Positions 16,426-25,202 are shown, counted from the stretch's first letter. The stretch: DNA of 28,089 bases from CAZEQK01 sp964514395 (GCA_964514395.1 CAZEQK010000041.1:1-28089); one strand, 5' to 3'. Program-made: numbers and translations. The notes: generated from the sequence alone by a model not told the origin.

Positions 16426-16458
16426 ATAAAAAAAGAAGATAACCCAATAAGGATTACC
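16426..16458 (-). terminator. Intrinsic terminator of minJ
   Basis: An 8-bp stem with two G-T pairs (16438-16445 with 16451-16458) and a 5-base loop is followed on the minus strand by TTCTTTTTTTATTC, isolating minJ from the uvrB promoter. Confidence 0.7.
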
Positions 16459-16486
16459 TTTAAAACTATTGATAAATTGAGTATTT

Positions 16487-17779
16487 TTATGCTCCTCTTG
16501 ACACTTTTTGAAGCTTCTGTACTAACAATTGAAATAGATTTATCTTATAGACGTCAATATAAAACGGTGCATCATCATCAGGTGAAAGAATAATTCCTAA
16601 TTGATGATGTTCACCTGAATAGATTGAATGTTGAACAAACTTAATATGCCCATCGAGATTAATTACCTCTAATCTGACAAAAGCGGATTGGCGCTGTAGA
16701 GCGCTATATAGCTCTTTTCGATTTGTTACTGTTATTCCATTGACTTTCTTAATGATCTCACTAGATTTTATACCCATCTGTTCAGCTAAGCTACCAGGCA
16801 GAATGGATAATACCCTTATTCCATCATTAGGATGGATATATAACGGTAACCTCTTTTTCTCCTGCCGTTCTCCTATAAATCGAACGGTCTCATGTCCAAA
16901 TCCTGTGAATAAAGCAGCCGCTATGATAAACGATGACATGTGTTCTGCAATAAAGGCAAAGGCTAATAGCAGAATACTATAAATAAAAAGATTGATAAAT
17001 ATCTTATTACTTTTCTCCTTTGGTGTATACACTGAAGTCATATCAGAAAAACCTATCATTGCTGGTACTGGAATTAAGGTGATCGAGCCACTCGATGCTC
17101 CTATTAAAGGCCACCAGGAAGCATGAAATTGAAATCCTGCATCCATCCCAGCTGAAGATACGACTAAAAATAATGGAAGCATCCAAAAGGATTGAAGATG
17201 AAATCCACCAACAAGCTTTCCGCGTTTCGTTTCAAAAAATAGTGGTGTAGCTTCCTTCTCACCCTGAAGTTTAATTAAGATAGCCTCTATTAAATGCAAA
17301 ATTGCTACAATTGCTATTAACGATGGTACATGTATTTGAAGTAATGTTTTATAAATAGATGAAAGATAAGGAAAAGGTATCGTCCTCATAAATGGTGTCA
17401 ATTGTGATACGAATATTTGAATAATCCCCACAAACGTTCCTAAAATACTTACCGAATAGGATAAGCATAAAAAACGGATATGAAATAAAATAAGAATACC
17501 AGTAATCAACCAAACAATCCACATTTCTGTCGGATGAAAAACAATACCTAGTAAAATCATCAAGGTAGAGGCGATAATCCCCCCAATTAAACCATAGCCT
17601 ATCGATCGAAAAATTTCTAATGATAAGGTGTGAATACGGGAGCTAAATAGCTTTCTTTCTAAAGCTATTTGCCGTTTATATTGTAAAATTAATAATAGAA
17701 TACCTATATAAAGCATCGGTTGGAGGAATAGATATGGTAGTTGAGTCAAGATATACTTCATTGTGTCCATCTTAATCAA
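16487..17779 (-). CDS. minJ: MinJ-like polytopic membrane PDZ protein
   Basis: A 430-residue protein. Residues 1-300 carry about eight membrane segments; residues about 325-400 form a cytoplasmic or extracytoplasmic PDZ domain (GIRVLSILPGSLAEQMGI, then IKKVNGITV). In Bacillus subtilis MinJ links DivIVA at the poles and septum to MinD and so restricts FtsZ rings; the layout and neighbourhood (ctpB, ftsEX) match. Identity at this distance is by layout and synteny, hence less than certain. A TTG start at 17779 is favoured by AAGGAGG four bases upstream; the ATG at 17770 is the alternative. It has its own terminator. Confidence 0.75.
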   Translation of the reverse strand: MIKMDTMKYILTQLPYLFLQPMLYIGILLLILQYKRQIALERKLFSSRIHTLSLEIFRSIGYGLIGGIIASTLMILLGIVFHPTEMWIVWLITGILILFHIRFLCLSYSVSILGTFVGIIQIFVSQLTPFMRTIPFPYLSSIYKTLLQIHVPSLIAIVAILHLIEAILIKLQGEKEATPLFFETKRGKLVGGFHLQSFWMLPLFLVVSSAGMDAGFQFHASWWPLIGASSGSITLIPVPAMIGFSDMTSVYTPKEKSNKIFINLFIYSILLLAFAFIAEHMSSFIIAAALFTGFGHETVRFIGERQEKKRLPLYIHPNDGIRVLSILPGSLAEQMGIKSSEIIKKVNGITVTNRKELYSALQRQSAFVRLEVINLDGHIKFVQHSIYSGEHHQLGIILSPDDDAPFYIDVYKINLFQLLVQKLQKVSRGA

Positions 17780-17815
17780 ATAACCTCCTTAATGATATAC
17801 AAACTTTATTATTAT

Positions 17816-17859
17816 GTAAAAAACTGTGACGCAAAATATAAAAGATGCACCACAGTTTT
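17816..17859 (-). terminator. Terminator of the S41 protease gene
   Basis: AAAACTGTG/CACAGTTTT extended by GTGCA/TGCGT gives a stem of about 14 bp (17820-17833 with 17846-17859) with a 12-base loop, followed on the minus strand by a T run. Confidence 0.65.
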
Positions 17860-17887
17860 ATTTCTACAAAATTATAAATTTTCCTGC

Positions 17888-19363
17888 TTATTTAACCGAT
17901 TTTAGTAATGCTTGAATACTTACCTGAAGCTGAACATCATATTTAGGATCCTTAATTTTTTTAATAATTTCCTCTTGAAGCTTGATTGCAGTATTTTCTT
18001 CTACAATTCCTGTCTCTTTGAGATTGTTTACCTTTTGAAAGGCTTTGACAGCTATTTCTGTCTTATTATCAAAATATCCATCTTCACGACCTGTTTTGTA
18101 GCCTAATCCATTTAGTATAATTTGTAAATTTTTTACATCGACGTTATTCATGTCTGGCTTTAAATTCACCTTATCTGGAAATGGCATTGCATTATAGTAT
18201 TCAGGCTGCGTAATCTTAATATCTGGTTCTATCCCTTTTTTATCTATCCAATTACCATTTGGGGTAAGCCATTTGGCAATGGTTATTTTCAAGTTACTAC
18301 CATCAGACAATTCGAATGGATTTTGAACCGTTCCCTTCCCATAAGAAGTAACTCCAACCAGTGTGTAATGTCCTGCTTCGTGTAAAGAAGAAGCTAATAT
18401 TTCGGAGGCACTAGCACTTCCTTTATTTATTAATGCGACAATCGGGAATTTAGCCTTTGTCATCGTAGAACGATAAACTTGTTTATCTCCGTCTCTGCTT
18501 TCTATTTGAACGATGATTCCTTTATTAGGAATGACTAAATCACCAATACTTACTACACTTTTTAAATAGCCACCAGGATTACCACGTAAATCAATAATTA
18601 ATCCTTTTATATTATTATCCTCAAGCTGTTGAAGTGCGTCTTTAAATTCATCAGCCGTCTTGTCTCCAAAATCAGTAATCTCTATTTTCCCAATGAGACC
18701 TTTATCCGTATCTAATGTTGTAAAATGAACGGTTTTTAACATGATTTTATCTCTTACAACCGTTATCGTTAATGGTTGATTTGTACCAGGACGTTGTACT
18801 TCTAAAACTGCTTTCGTCCCTTTAGGTCCTCTAATTTTAGTAACCGCTTCAAATAAATTTAACCCTTCAAGGGATTCTCCATTTACTTTAATGATTTGAT
18901 CCTTGGGCTTTAATCCAGCTTCATCAGAAGGACTATTTTTTATCGGGGAAATGACAGTAACTCTTCCATTTTCAAGGGTTACTTCAGCTCCTATTCCCTC
19001 AAAGGAATCACTAAGAGTATTAAAAAATTCTTTTGTCTGTTTTGCGTCCATATAGGTAGAATGAGGATCATTTAAGGATGCCACCATCCCTGAAATTGCT
19101 CCATCTATAAGCTGCTGATCTGTTTTTTTATCAACATAAGAATTTTTTATTTTATTAAATGCTTCTAAAAATTTATCAAAATTTTTGGGTGTCTGGTCGT
19201 TACCTTGAGCATTTTGATTACCTATATTTTGATTATTATTAAATATTGAATGACCAACAATATTTAATGTGTTATCTCCATTTACAATAATTAAAGTAAA
19301 AAAGCTACTACCTATCATTGCAATGATAAGCAAAATGATTAATGTTCTACCTCTAACCATCAT
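17888..19363 (-). CDS. ctpB: C-terminal processing protease, S41 family (CtpB-type)
   Basis: A 491-residue secreted, membrane-anchored protease. Residues 8-27 are a signal anchor; a PDZ domain spans about 124-206 and the S41 catalytic domain about 207-395, with Ser318 in GSASASE and Lys343 in SYGKGTVQ at the family's 25-residue spacing. A peptidoglycan-binding type 1 domain lies near 402-466 (VKNLQIILNGLGY ... DGYFDNKTEIAVKAFQ). In Bacillus subtilis CtpB cuts SpoIVFA in sporulation signalling; a vegetative role in trimming envelope proteins is also possible. A GTG at 19390 exists without a ribosome site, so I start at the ATG at 19363 after AAAGGTGG. It is near the LytM gene and minJ. Confidence 0.9.
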   Translation of the reverse strand: MMVRGRTLIILLIIAMIGSSFFTLIIVNGDNTLNIVGHSIFNNNQNIGNQNAQGNDQTPKNFDKFLEAFNKIKNSYVDKKTDQQLIDGAISGMVASLNDPHSTYMDAKQTKEFFNTLSDSFEGIGAEVTLENGRVTVISPIKNSPSDEAGLKPKDQIIKVNGESLEGLNLFEAVTKIRGPKGTKAVLEVQRPGTNQPLTITVVRDKIMLKTVHFTTLDTDKGLIGKIEITDFGDKTADEFKDALQQLEDNNIKGLIIDLRGNPGGYLKSVVSIGDLVIPNKGIIVQIESRDGDKQVYRSTMTKAKFPIVALINKGSASASEILASSLHEAGHYTLVGVTSYGKGTVQNPFELSDGSNLKITIAKWLTPNGNWIDKKGIEPDIKITQPEYYNAMPFPDKVNLKPDMNNVDVKNLQIILNGLGYKTGREDGYFDNKTEIAVKAFQKVNNLKETGIVEENTAIKLQEEIIKKIKDPKYDVQLQVSIQALLKSVK

Positions 19364-19429
19364 TATCTTTACGCACCACCTTTTAATCACTCTGTCTGTA
19401 TCTTATATATATGATGGACATGTATAAAT

Positions 19430-19458
19430 ATTATATTATCTTTTTTATTACCTAGCAA
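19430..19458 (-). promoter_or_regulatory. Candidate promoter of the S41 protease gene
   Basis: TTGCTA (19453-19458), 17 bases, TATAAT (19430-19435) on the minus strand. It would let ctpB be read apart from ftsEX. Confidence 0.5.
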
Positions 19459-19484
19459 TGAAGACAAGGCAGTGTCATCGCCAA

Positions 19485-20684
19485 TTATTTATCCTTTAAA
19501 TAATCCCAAGGATTAACTGGTACTTTGTTTTTCCTAACCTCAAAATGAAGATGTGGTCCTGTTGATCTTCCTGTAGATCCTACTTCAGCAATTTTTTGCC
19601 CTTTTTTAACCTTTTGCCCAAGCTTAACTTTAATACCACCATTTCTAATGTGTCCATATAAAGTCCATATATTCCCGCCATGATCAATAATAATTGTATT
19701 TCCATAGCCATTCACATAGGTAGCCACAATAACGACACCATCAGCAGCTGCAACAATGTCTGCTCCAAATAGGGTAGTTTTGTCTGGAGCATGTCCTATA
19801 TCAATACCTGTGTGTCCACTTCTTTTTCCGTTTATTGGATCAATTCTGAATCCATATCCAGAAGTAATTCTTTTACTTGATGGAACCGGCCATGCAAAGA
19901 TTCCACCATTATATTTTAGATCATATCTCTTCTTTATTAGCTCGCCTTGCTTTGTCGCAAGCTCTTCGAGGAATTTTTCTTCATCATCCTTTATATCATT
20001 CAATTCCTGTTCTTTTTCCTGTAAAGATGCAATTTGAACTTGTCGATCCTTCTGTTGAGCTAATAAATCAGCTCTAATATTCTCAGACTCAGTATAGAGT
20101 GTTTCTAGCTTTGCTAATGAATTATCAATTTCTTGTTTTTTCTCTGCTACAGTGTTTTTATCATTAATATTGTCCTGTAAAATTTCACGATCAGATTTGA
20201 TTATTTTTTCTATGGCACTAAATCTTTGAATAAAATCGGAAAAGCTATTCGCTCCCAAAAGTACTTCAAGATAACTAACATTACCTCTTCGGTACATTAG
20301 CTTCACTCTCGTTTTCAACAGCTCGTCCCTATCCTCCACCCTTTTTTCAGCCTTATCTAATTCATCTGCTGCTGCTTTTGCTTGCTCAGTGATATCTGAT
20401 ATATTCTTCTCTAAGTCAAACAGCTTTTGTTCATTATCATCTATCTTAGTATTTAAGTGCGTCAATTCATCATTGATATTAGTCTGTTCTTGTTTCACGT
20501 CTTTTAGTTTATTTTCTACATCTTTTGATTTTTTTGCAGCATCTGCTTTTTCTTTCTGAATCTCCTGTAATTGTCGATCAATCTTTTGCCATTCACTTTC
20601 AGCCTTTACATGAAAATTAGGAAAAGCAAATGGGACTATTAGGATGATTGCCATTACAATAGATAACCATTGCTTTTTTCGCAT
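19485..20684 (-). CDS. Secreted coiled-coil LytM/M23 peptidoglycan hydrolase or activator (EnvC/PcsB-like layout)
   Basis: A 399-residue exported protein: signal peptide 1-28 (cleavage likely after HVKA), a long coiled coil of about 30-255 interrupted near 128-160 by the segment LMYRRGNVSYLEVLLGANS, and a C-terminal M23 domain (about 275-395). The zinc ligands are complete: His291 and Asp295 (HTGID), and His380 in HLHFE, with His378 and His345 as the other active-site histidines, so it should be an active endopeptidase. It follows ftsX by 20 bases with AAGGAGAGG before the ATG. FtsEX controls PcsB, CwlO or EnvC in other bacteria, so this is a likely FtsEX partner. A CwlO name is not justified, because that protein has an NlpC/P60 domain. 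Confidence 0.88.
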   Translation of the reverse strand: MRKKQWLSIVMAIILIVPFAFPNFHVKAESEWQKIDRQLQEIQKEKADAAKKSKDVENKLKDVKQEQTNINDELTHLNTKIDDNEQKLFDLEKNISDITEQAKAAADELDKAEKRVEDRDELLKTRVKLMYRRGNVSYLEVLLGANSFSDFIQRFSAIEKIIKSDREILQDNINDKNTVAEKKQEIDNSLAKLETLYTESENIRADLLAQQKDRQVQIASLQEKEQELNDIKDDEEKFLEELATKQGELIKKRYDLKYNGGIFAWPVPSSKRITSGYGFRIDPINGKRSGHTGIDIGHAPDKTTLFGADIVAAADGVVIVATYVNGYGNTIIIDHGGNIWTLYGHIRNGGIKVKLGQKVKKGQKIAEVGSTGRSTGPHLHFEVRKNKVPVNPWDYLKDK

Positions 20685-20704
20685 GATAATACCTCTCCTT
20701 ATAA

Positions 20705-21598
20705 TTATATCTTTAGAAAACGTCGAACCGATGTCATACTTCCCCAGATACCAATAAACGAACCTATTATTAATAATAAAATAGAAATCTGATAAACTAG
20801 AGGAAATAATGGTAATAATTCAATAAATGAAAATGATAGACGAGAAGATAATTGTCCTAACAATAGCATATAACCAACATCTAATATTGCTATAGGAGTA
20901 GCTGCACCAATGATTCCTAATAAGAGTCCCTCAATAAAAAAAGGCCATCTGATAAACCAATTGGTTGCTCCTACTAATTTCATAATTTCAATTTCTCTTC
21001 TTCTAGCATATATCGTCATCTTTATCGTATTAGAAATTAAGAACATCGCTGTAAAAGCTAACCCTACGATGAAAATAATACCTATATTTCTAATCCACTT
21101 TGTCACTTTAAATAATTTATTGACGGTTACCTTCCCATAATCAACATAGGATATTTGATCCATTTGCGTTATTTTTTTAGCAATAGTATCTATTGAATTA
21201 GGATTATATACCTTTACTATAAATATATCATTTAATGGATTCTCGTTATCTAATCCATCTAATAGATAAGCTTCATCTCCAAAGTTCTTTCTTAATTGCT
21301 GTAATCCCTCTGCCTTGGATACATATTGAACGGTTTTTACTCCATCAATATTCTTCATTTCCTGCTCTATTGTATCTACTTGCGCTTGTGTCACTTGATA
21401 ATCTAGTTCCGCGGTTATTTCTACCTGATTTTCTACCACATCAATCATATGGTTCACATTAAGCGCTAATAACAAGAATACTCCTAAAATTAATAGAGTT
21501 ACTGTGACTGCACTAATTGCAGAAAATGTCATCCAACCATTTCTACCAATATTCTTTATCCCTTTGTTTATATGCCTTCCAAATGTTCTAATTTTCAT
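20705..21598 (-). CDS. ftsX: Cell-division ABC transporter-like membrane protein FtsX
   Basis: A 297-residue membrane protein: a short cytoplasmic N-terminus, a first membrane segment near 23-45, an extracellular domain of about 50-165 that usually docks the hydrolase partner, then three membrane segments (about 170-195, 220-245 and 265-290). The region after the second segment, IYARRREIEIMKLVGATNWFIRWPF, is the characteristic coupling motif. A longer frame reaches 21652, but the ATG at 21598 has AAGGTGG eight bases upstream and gives the family N-terminus. It overlaps the end of ftsE by 11 bases, indicating coupled translation. Confidence 0.95.
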   Translation of the reverse strand: MKIRTFGRHINKGIKNIGRNGWMTFSAISAVTVTLLILGVFLLLALNVNHMIDVVENQVEITAELDYQVTQAQVDTIEQEMKNIDGVKTVQYVSKAEGLQQLRKNFGDEAYLLDGLDNENPLNDIFIVKVYNPNSIDTIAKKITQMDQISYVDYGKVTVNKLFKVTKWIRNIGIIFIVGLAFTAMFLISNTIKMTIYARRREIEIMKLVGATNWFIRWPFFIEGLLLGIIGAATPIAILDVGYMLLLGQLSSRLSFSFIELLPLFPLVYQISILLLIIGSFIGIWGSMTSVRRFLKI

Positions 21599-22274
21599 AG
21601 CTGTAACCACCTTGCATATCATCTCTTGTAATCTGTCCACCCTCAATAGCAATAACTCTTTTTCTCATTACATTCACTATTTCTTTATTATGGGTGGCCA
21701 TCACTACAGTTGTACCATGGAAATTTATTTTTTCTAATATCTCCATAATTTCCCACGAGGTGTCTTGATCTAAATTACCAGTTGGTTCATCTGCTATGAT
21801 AAGGGATGGATTATTTGCAAGAGCTCTTGCAATCGCAACTCTTTGTTGTTCCCCACCTGATAATTGATTGGGGAAAGCGTCCATTTTATTCTTTAATCCT
21901 ACTAGATGAAGGACTTCTGGGACCCTCTTTTTAATTAGTTTTTTTGATGATTCAGTTACTTTTAACGCAAAAGCTACATTATCATAAGTATTTATATTAG
22001 GTAGTAGTTTATAATCTTGAAATACAATACCAATATTTCTTCTAATATAAGGCACTTTGCCCCATCTTATGCGATTCAAATTAAAACCATTGACAAAAAC
22101 CTGTCCTTTTGTAGGCCGTTCTTCGCGATACATTAATTTAATAAATGTAGATTTCCCAGCACCACTAGGACCAACCACATAAACAAACTCACCTTTATTT
22201 ATCTTTACATTTGCTCCCTTTAAGGCATAAACACCATTTGAATATACCTTCCAAACATCATGCATTTCAATCAT
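21588..22274 (-). CDS. ftsE: Cell-division ATP-binding protein FtsE
   Basis: A 228-residue ABC ATPase, the family's usual size. Walker A GPSGAGKS lies at residues 35-42, with the Q-loop in FQDYKLLP, the signature LSGGEQQR and Walker B IIADEPTGNLD followed by the H-loop in MATHNKE. With FtsX it couples ATP hydrolysis to activation of peptidoglycan cleavage during growth or division. A GTG at 22286 is possible, but the ATG at 22274 gives the typical MIEM start; neither has a strong ribosome site. A candidate promoter lies at 22404-22432. Confidence 0.95.
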   Translation of the reverse strand: MIEMHDVWKVYSNGVYALKGANVKINKGEFVYVVGPSGAGKSTFIKLMYREERPTKGQVFVNGFNLNRIRWGKVPYIRRNIGIVFQDYKLLPNINTYDNVAFALKVTESSKKLIKKRVPEVLHLVGLKNKMDAFPNQLSGGEQQRVAIARALANNPSLIIADEPTGNLDQDTSWEIMEILEKINFHGTTVVMATHNKEIVNVMRKRVIAIEGGQITRDDMQGGYSYEN

Positions 22275-22403
22275 TATACTGTTCACTTCACTTTCTTTTG
22301 TCTTATCTTGTTGTTTATCATCAGATTTAGTTGAGAATCTTTTTTACATCTTCGACAAAATTCATTTAATTCCTTTAATAAATTTAAACTCTTTGAATTT
22401 TGG

Positions 22404-22432
22404 ATTAAATTCTATCCATATCGACATAACAA
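22404..22432 (-). promoter_or_regulatory. Candidate promoter of ftsEX
   Basis: TTGTTA (22427-22432), 17 bases, TTTAAT (22404-22409) on the minus strand, about 130 bases before ftsE. It is a partial match only. Confidence 0.35.
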
Positions 22433-22500
22433 AAACTATATATCTATTTTATAGTATATAAACACTTTTATCTTGGTAAATTTGCACTAAAATGTAACAA

Positions 22501-22528
22501 ATGACTAGTAATAAATGTATAATATAAT
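22501..22528 (+). promoter_or_regulatory. Candidate promoter of the deacetylase gene
   Basis: ATGACT (22501-22506), 16 bases, TATAAT (22523-22528), about 46 bases before the start codon. A second overlapping TATAAT lies at 22518-22523. Confidence 0.4.
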
Positions 22529-22574
22529 CATATTATGTTTATTTTGTGTTATTTTGTATATATGAGGTGTCTAG

Positions 22575-23771
22575 ATGACGAAATATAAATCATTATTTCT
22601 CTTATTTATAGTTATACTGGTAATTCTTGGCTTTTCTTCGCTTCGTTTCTATAAACCTATTAAAACAACAGCTGAACTACATAAAGGTCCTAGCATCACG
22701 AATAAAAACATAGATTATATTGATATTAACAAAGAGAATTATTATATTATCAAACGAAAAAAGCTAATGAAAAAAGAAATCTTAAGTAAAAAATCAAAGG
22801 AGGAACCCCTTGTTGCTTATACTGGGCCAATTGAGCATATCTTTTTTCACCCACTCATTGCTTATCCTAACCTAGCCTTTGATGGAGATTCCCATTCTCA
22901 GGGATATAAAGATTGGTTTGTAACAGTTAAAGAGTTTGATAGAATACTAGATTCATTATTTAAAAATAATTATATCCTTATAAATATAGACGCTTTATAT
23001 ACCGAAAAGTTTGTAAATGAGAAAAAAATAATGGTTCAAAAAAAGTTAATGCTACCAAAGGACAAGAAACCATTGATCCTATCTATCGATGACATGAATT
23101 ATTATGATTATATGCGAAGAAATGGCAATGTTTATCAGTTAATATTAGATACGAATAATAACATTGCTACTTATTCAAAGAATCCTGATGGTACGGATCA
23201 TATCGCCTATGATAATGAAATTATTCCTATACTAGAAAGCTTTATTAAAGAGCATCAGGATTTTTCGTATAATGGTGCAAGAGGATTCATTGGGCTAACT
23301 GGTTTTCAAGGAGTATTAGGCTATCGAACAAATAAATTAAATGCTCCTAATTATACTACTGAAAAGGAAGAAGCATTAAAGGTAATCAATCGGTTGAAAG
23401 AGTTAGGCTGGAAATTTGCCTCCCATAGCTATGACCACTTAGATGCTAATAAAGTAAGCTATGACCGCTTAGTTAAGGATACGAATCAATGGAAAAAACA
23501 AGTGGAAAGTCTGATTGGTGAGACAAACATCTATATTTATCCTTTTGGAAGTAGAATAAAAAACAATCAAAAAAAATTGAACTTTTTAATCGATTCTGGC
23601 TTTAATATTTTTCTATCAGTGGGTCCATTACCTTATCTTTCCATTAAACCTGATTATCTGCTTATGGATAGAAGGCATATTGATGGCATCGCCTTTACCT
23701 ACCAGCAAAAAAGACTAATGAATTTATTCAATATAAAGGATGTCATAGATCCAATAAGAAATGAAAAGTAA
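22575..23771 (+). CDS. Membrane-anchored polysaccharide deacetylase-family protein
   Basis: A 398-residue protein with an N-terminal signal anchor (residues 7-23) and an extracellular NodB-like domain. The motif 1 position reads LSIDDMNYYDY (Asp172, Asp173) instead of the usual TFDDG, and the metal-binding HxxxH motif is SHSYDH (His284, His288). A YPFG motif (near residues 327-330) matches motif 3. About 110 residues separate Asp173 from His284, roughly twice the usual distance, so there is an insert in the fold. It probably removes acetyl groups from a cell-wall glycan; the substrate is unknown. GAGGTG lies five bases before the ATG, and the gene has its own promoter and terminator. Confidence 0.85.
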   Translation: MTKYKSLFLLFIVILVILGFSSLRFYKPIKTTAELHKGPSITNKNIDYIDINKENYYIIKRKKLMKKEILSKKSKEEPLVAYTGPIEHIFFHPLIAYPNLAFDGDSHSQGYKDWFVTVKEFDRILDSLFKNNYILINIDALYTEKFVNEKKIMVQKKLMLPKDKKPLILSIDDMNYYDYMRRNGNVYQLILDTNNNIATYSKNPDGTDHIAYDNEIIPILESFIKEHQDFSYNGARGFIGLTGFQGVLGYRTNKLNAPNYTTEKEEALKVINRLKELGWKFASHSYDHLDANKVSYDRLVKDTNQWKKQVESLIGETNIYIYPFGSRIKNNQKKLNFLIDSGFNIFLSVGPLPYLSIKPDYLLMDRRHIDGIAFTYQQKRLMNLFNIKDVIDPIRNEK

Positions 23772-23774
23772 ACA

Positions 23775-23804
23775 CAAAAAAACCAGTCTTTCATGACTGG
23801 TTTT
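23775..23804. terminator. Bidirectional terminator between deacetylase and lepB
   Basis: A 10-bp stem AAAACCAGTC/GACTGGTTTT with a 6-base loop has A-rich and T-rich flanks, and lies between the converging genes. Confidence 0.85.
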
Positions 23805-23808
23805 AAGA

Positions 23809-24354
23809 TTAATCTATCTTTAATATAACCTTACCCACGATATTTCCATCTGGTATGCTACCAATTTCCCTGCTGTCCTTACTGTAATTTCTATTGTCTC
23901 CCATCACAAATATATGGCCATTTGGGACGATTATCGTTTTACTTCCAATATTTCTCATTTCCTCGTTGATATAGATCTCTTTTAATAATTGACCATTTCT
24001 ATATATTTTATTACCCTTAAACTCTAGCTTATCATTCTCTTTACCTATCACTCTTTTAATATATAAATATTGCTCCTGCTTTCCTAATAAACCAAAAAGA
24101 GGATTTTCGAATAGGCTATCCTTTAATGTTCTAATTCTATTCACTCGACTATCAATGACGACAATATCACCATAATTATATTTTTTGTCAATTTTTAATA
24201 AAAATACAAAATCATTATTGTGAAGAGTAGGTATCATCGACTGCCCATCAACCCGATAGGTTTGAAAAACAAAGACATTAACGACTAATGCAATGATGAT
24301 AGCTAATATTATTATTTTTATCCAACTGTATATTTCCGCAAATAATTTAATCAT
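23809..24354 (-). CDS. lepB: Signal peptidase I
   Basis: A 181-residue type I signal peptidase of the Gram-positive (Sip) kind: one N-terminal membrane segment (about 12-30), Ser39 in GQSMIPTL as nucleophile, Lys100 in YIKRVIG as general base, and GDNRNYSKDSR near residues 152-162. It cuts signal peptides of exported proteins, which would include the LytM and YD-repeat proteins here. GAGGG lies before the ATG. It has its own promoter and shares a terminator with the deacetylase gene. Confidence 0.95.
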   Translation of the reverse strand: MIKLFAEIYSWIKIIILAIIIALVVNVFVFQTYRVDGQSMIPTLHNNDFVFLLKIDKKYNYGDIVVIDSRVNRIRTLKDSLFENPLFGLLGKQEQYLYIKRVIGKENDKLEFKGNKIYRNGQLLKEIYINEEMRNIGSKTIIVPNGHIFVMGDNRNYSKDSREIGSIPDGNIVGKVILKID

Positions 24355-24401
24355 ATTTTACCCTCTTTTATCCTTTTATATAGGTATACGCTTTTAGGTA
24401 T

Positions 24402-24430
24402 ATTATATGATTTACAAAAATATAAAGCAA
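24402..24430 (-). promoter_or_regulatory. Promoter of lepB
   Basis: TTGCTT (24425-24430), 17 bases, TATAAT (24402-24407) on the minus strand, 48 bases before the lepB start. Confidence 0.6.
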
Positions 24431-24447
24431 TAAACCCAAATACTGTA

Positions 24448-24999
24448 TCACTTATTTTCAGATTTAATGATAGGATAGGCTTTTTTTATTTGTAAAGTGA
24501 TTATAGCAGCAACAACACCTTTTACAATATCCCCAGGGATAAAAGTAAAATTTCCTATAAGTGCCTCTGTAAAAGGAATACCTGTTACTCTAGATAAATA
24601 GGGAATTCCAATTGCATAAATGATGATAATCCCACCAAGTATATTAATAAGGATAAGCTTCCATAGTCTTAAATGATCCCATGATTTCTCCACTAAAAAC
24701 CCTATTATAAATGCTGCAATCGGCCAGCTTAATACATAGCCGCCAGTTGGTCCTAAAAGACGAGCCAATCCTCCTGTACCCCCACTTAATACAGGTGCTC
24801 CTACCGCTGCTAAAAGCACAAGTATCAGTATACTTAATCCACCACGTCTTGCTCCTAAAACTGAACCAGCAAGCATAACCCCTAATGTCTGTGCTGTGAT
24901 TGGTACAGGGATTAACGGAATAGGAATTGCTGGTAAATACCCTAATACTGCCACAATAGCTGCAAATAATGCTACGAGTACCATATCTCTTATTTTCAT
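24448..24999 (-). CDS. bioY: Biotin transporter substrate-binding (S) component BioY
   Basis: A 183-residue membrane protein with about six membrane segments and the BioY features: ITAQTLGVMLAGSVLGARRGGLSIL near residues 35-59 and GPTGGYVLSWPIAAFIIGFL near 83-102. BioY binds biotin and works alone or with the shared ECF energy module, whose genes are not in the window. TTGGAGG lies seven bases before the ATG. The promoter at 25095-25123 overlaps a candidate BirA operator, giving repression by biotin. I see no clear terminator after it. Confidence 0.95.
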   Translation of the reverse strand: MKIRDMVLVALFAAIVAVLGYLPAIPIPLIPVPITAQTLGVMLAGSVLGARRGGLSILILVLLAAVGAPVLSGGTGGLARLLGPTGGYVLSWPIAAFIIGFLVEKSWDHLRLWKLILINILGGIIIIYAIGIPYLSRVTGIPFTEALIGNFTFIPGDIVKGVVAAIITLQIKKAYPIIKSENK

Positions 25000-25094
25000 A
25001 ATGATTCCTCCAATTCTTTTCTCGTTTATCTCTTTTTACTGCAAACACAGTTGAACGAGCAGGACATAATTTACTTATCAAATATCCTGTGTAA

Positions 25095-25123
25095 ATTATA
25101 AATAAGTATAAATTATTTGTCAA
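25095..25123 (-). promoter_or_regulatory. Consensus promoter of bioY
   Basis: TTGACA (25118-25123), 17 bases, TATAAT (25095-25100): a perfect sigma-A match on the minus strand. Such a strong promoter normally needs a repressor. Confidence 0.85.
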
Positions 25124-25148
25124 CTTGACTATAAACGTTGGTTAACAT
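25117..25148 (-). promoter_or_regulatory. Candidate BirA operator of bioY
   Basis: On the plus strand TTGTCAAC (25117-25124), 16 bases, GTTAACAT (25141-25148): imperfect inverted half-sites like the BirA consensus TTGTnAAC-N-GTTnACAA. One half-site covers the -35 of bioY. The match is good, but each half has one change. Confidence 0.55.
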
Positions 25149-25151
25149 ATA

Positions 25152-25191
25152 AAAACAAAAAAAAAAGAAAGACTTTTTTAGCAGCCTTTCT
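25152..25191 (-). terminator. Intrinsic terminator of leuS
   Basis: An 8-bp stem (25166-25173 with 25184-25191, one G-T pair) is followed on the minus strand by about ten T's. Confidence 0.8.
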
Positions 25192-25202
25192 GATATATAC
25201 CC

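Noticed and set aside
24644..25123. Minus-strand frame of 159 codons overlapping the start of bioY
   Set aside because: It runs through the bioY promoter and is out of frame with the well-supported BioY protein; no family features.
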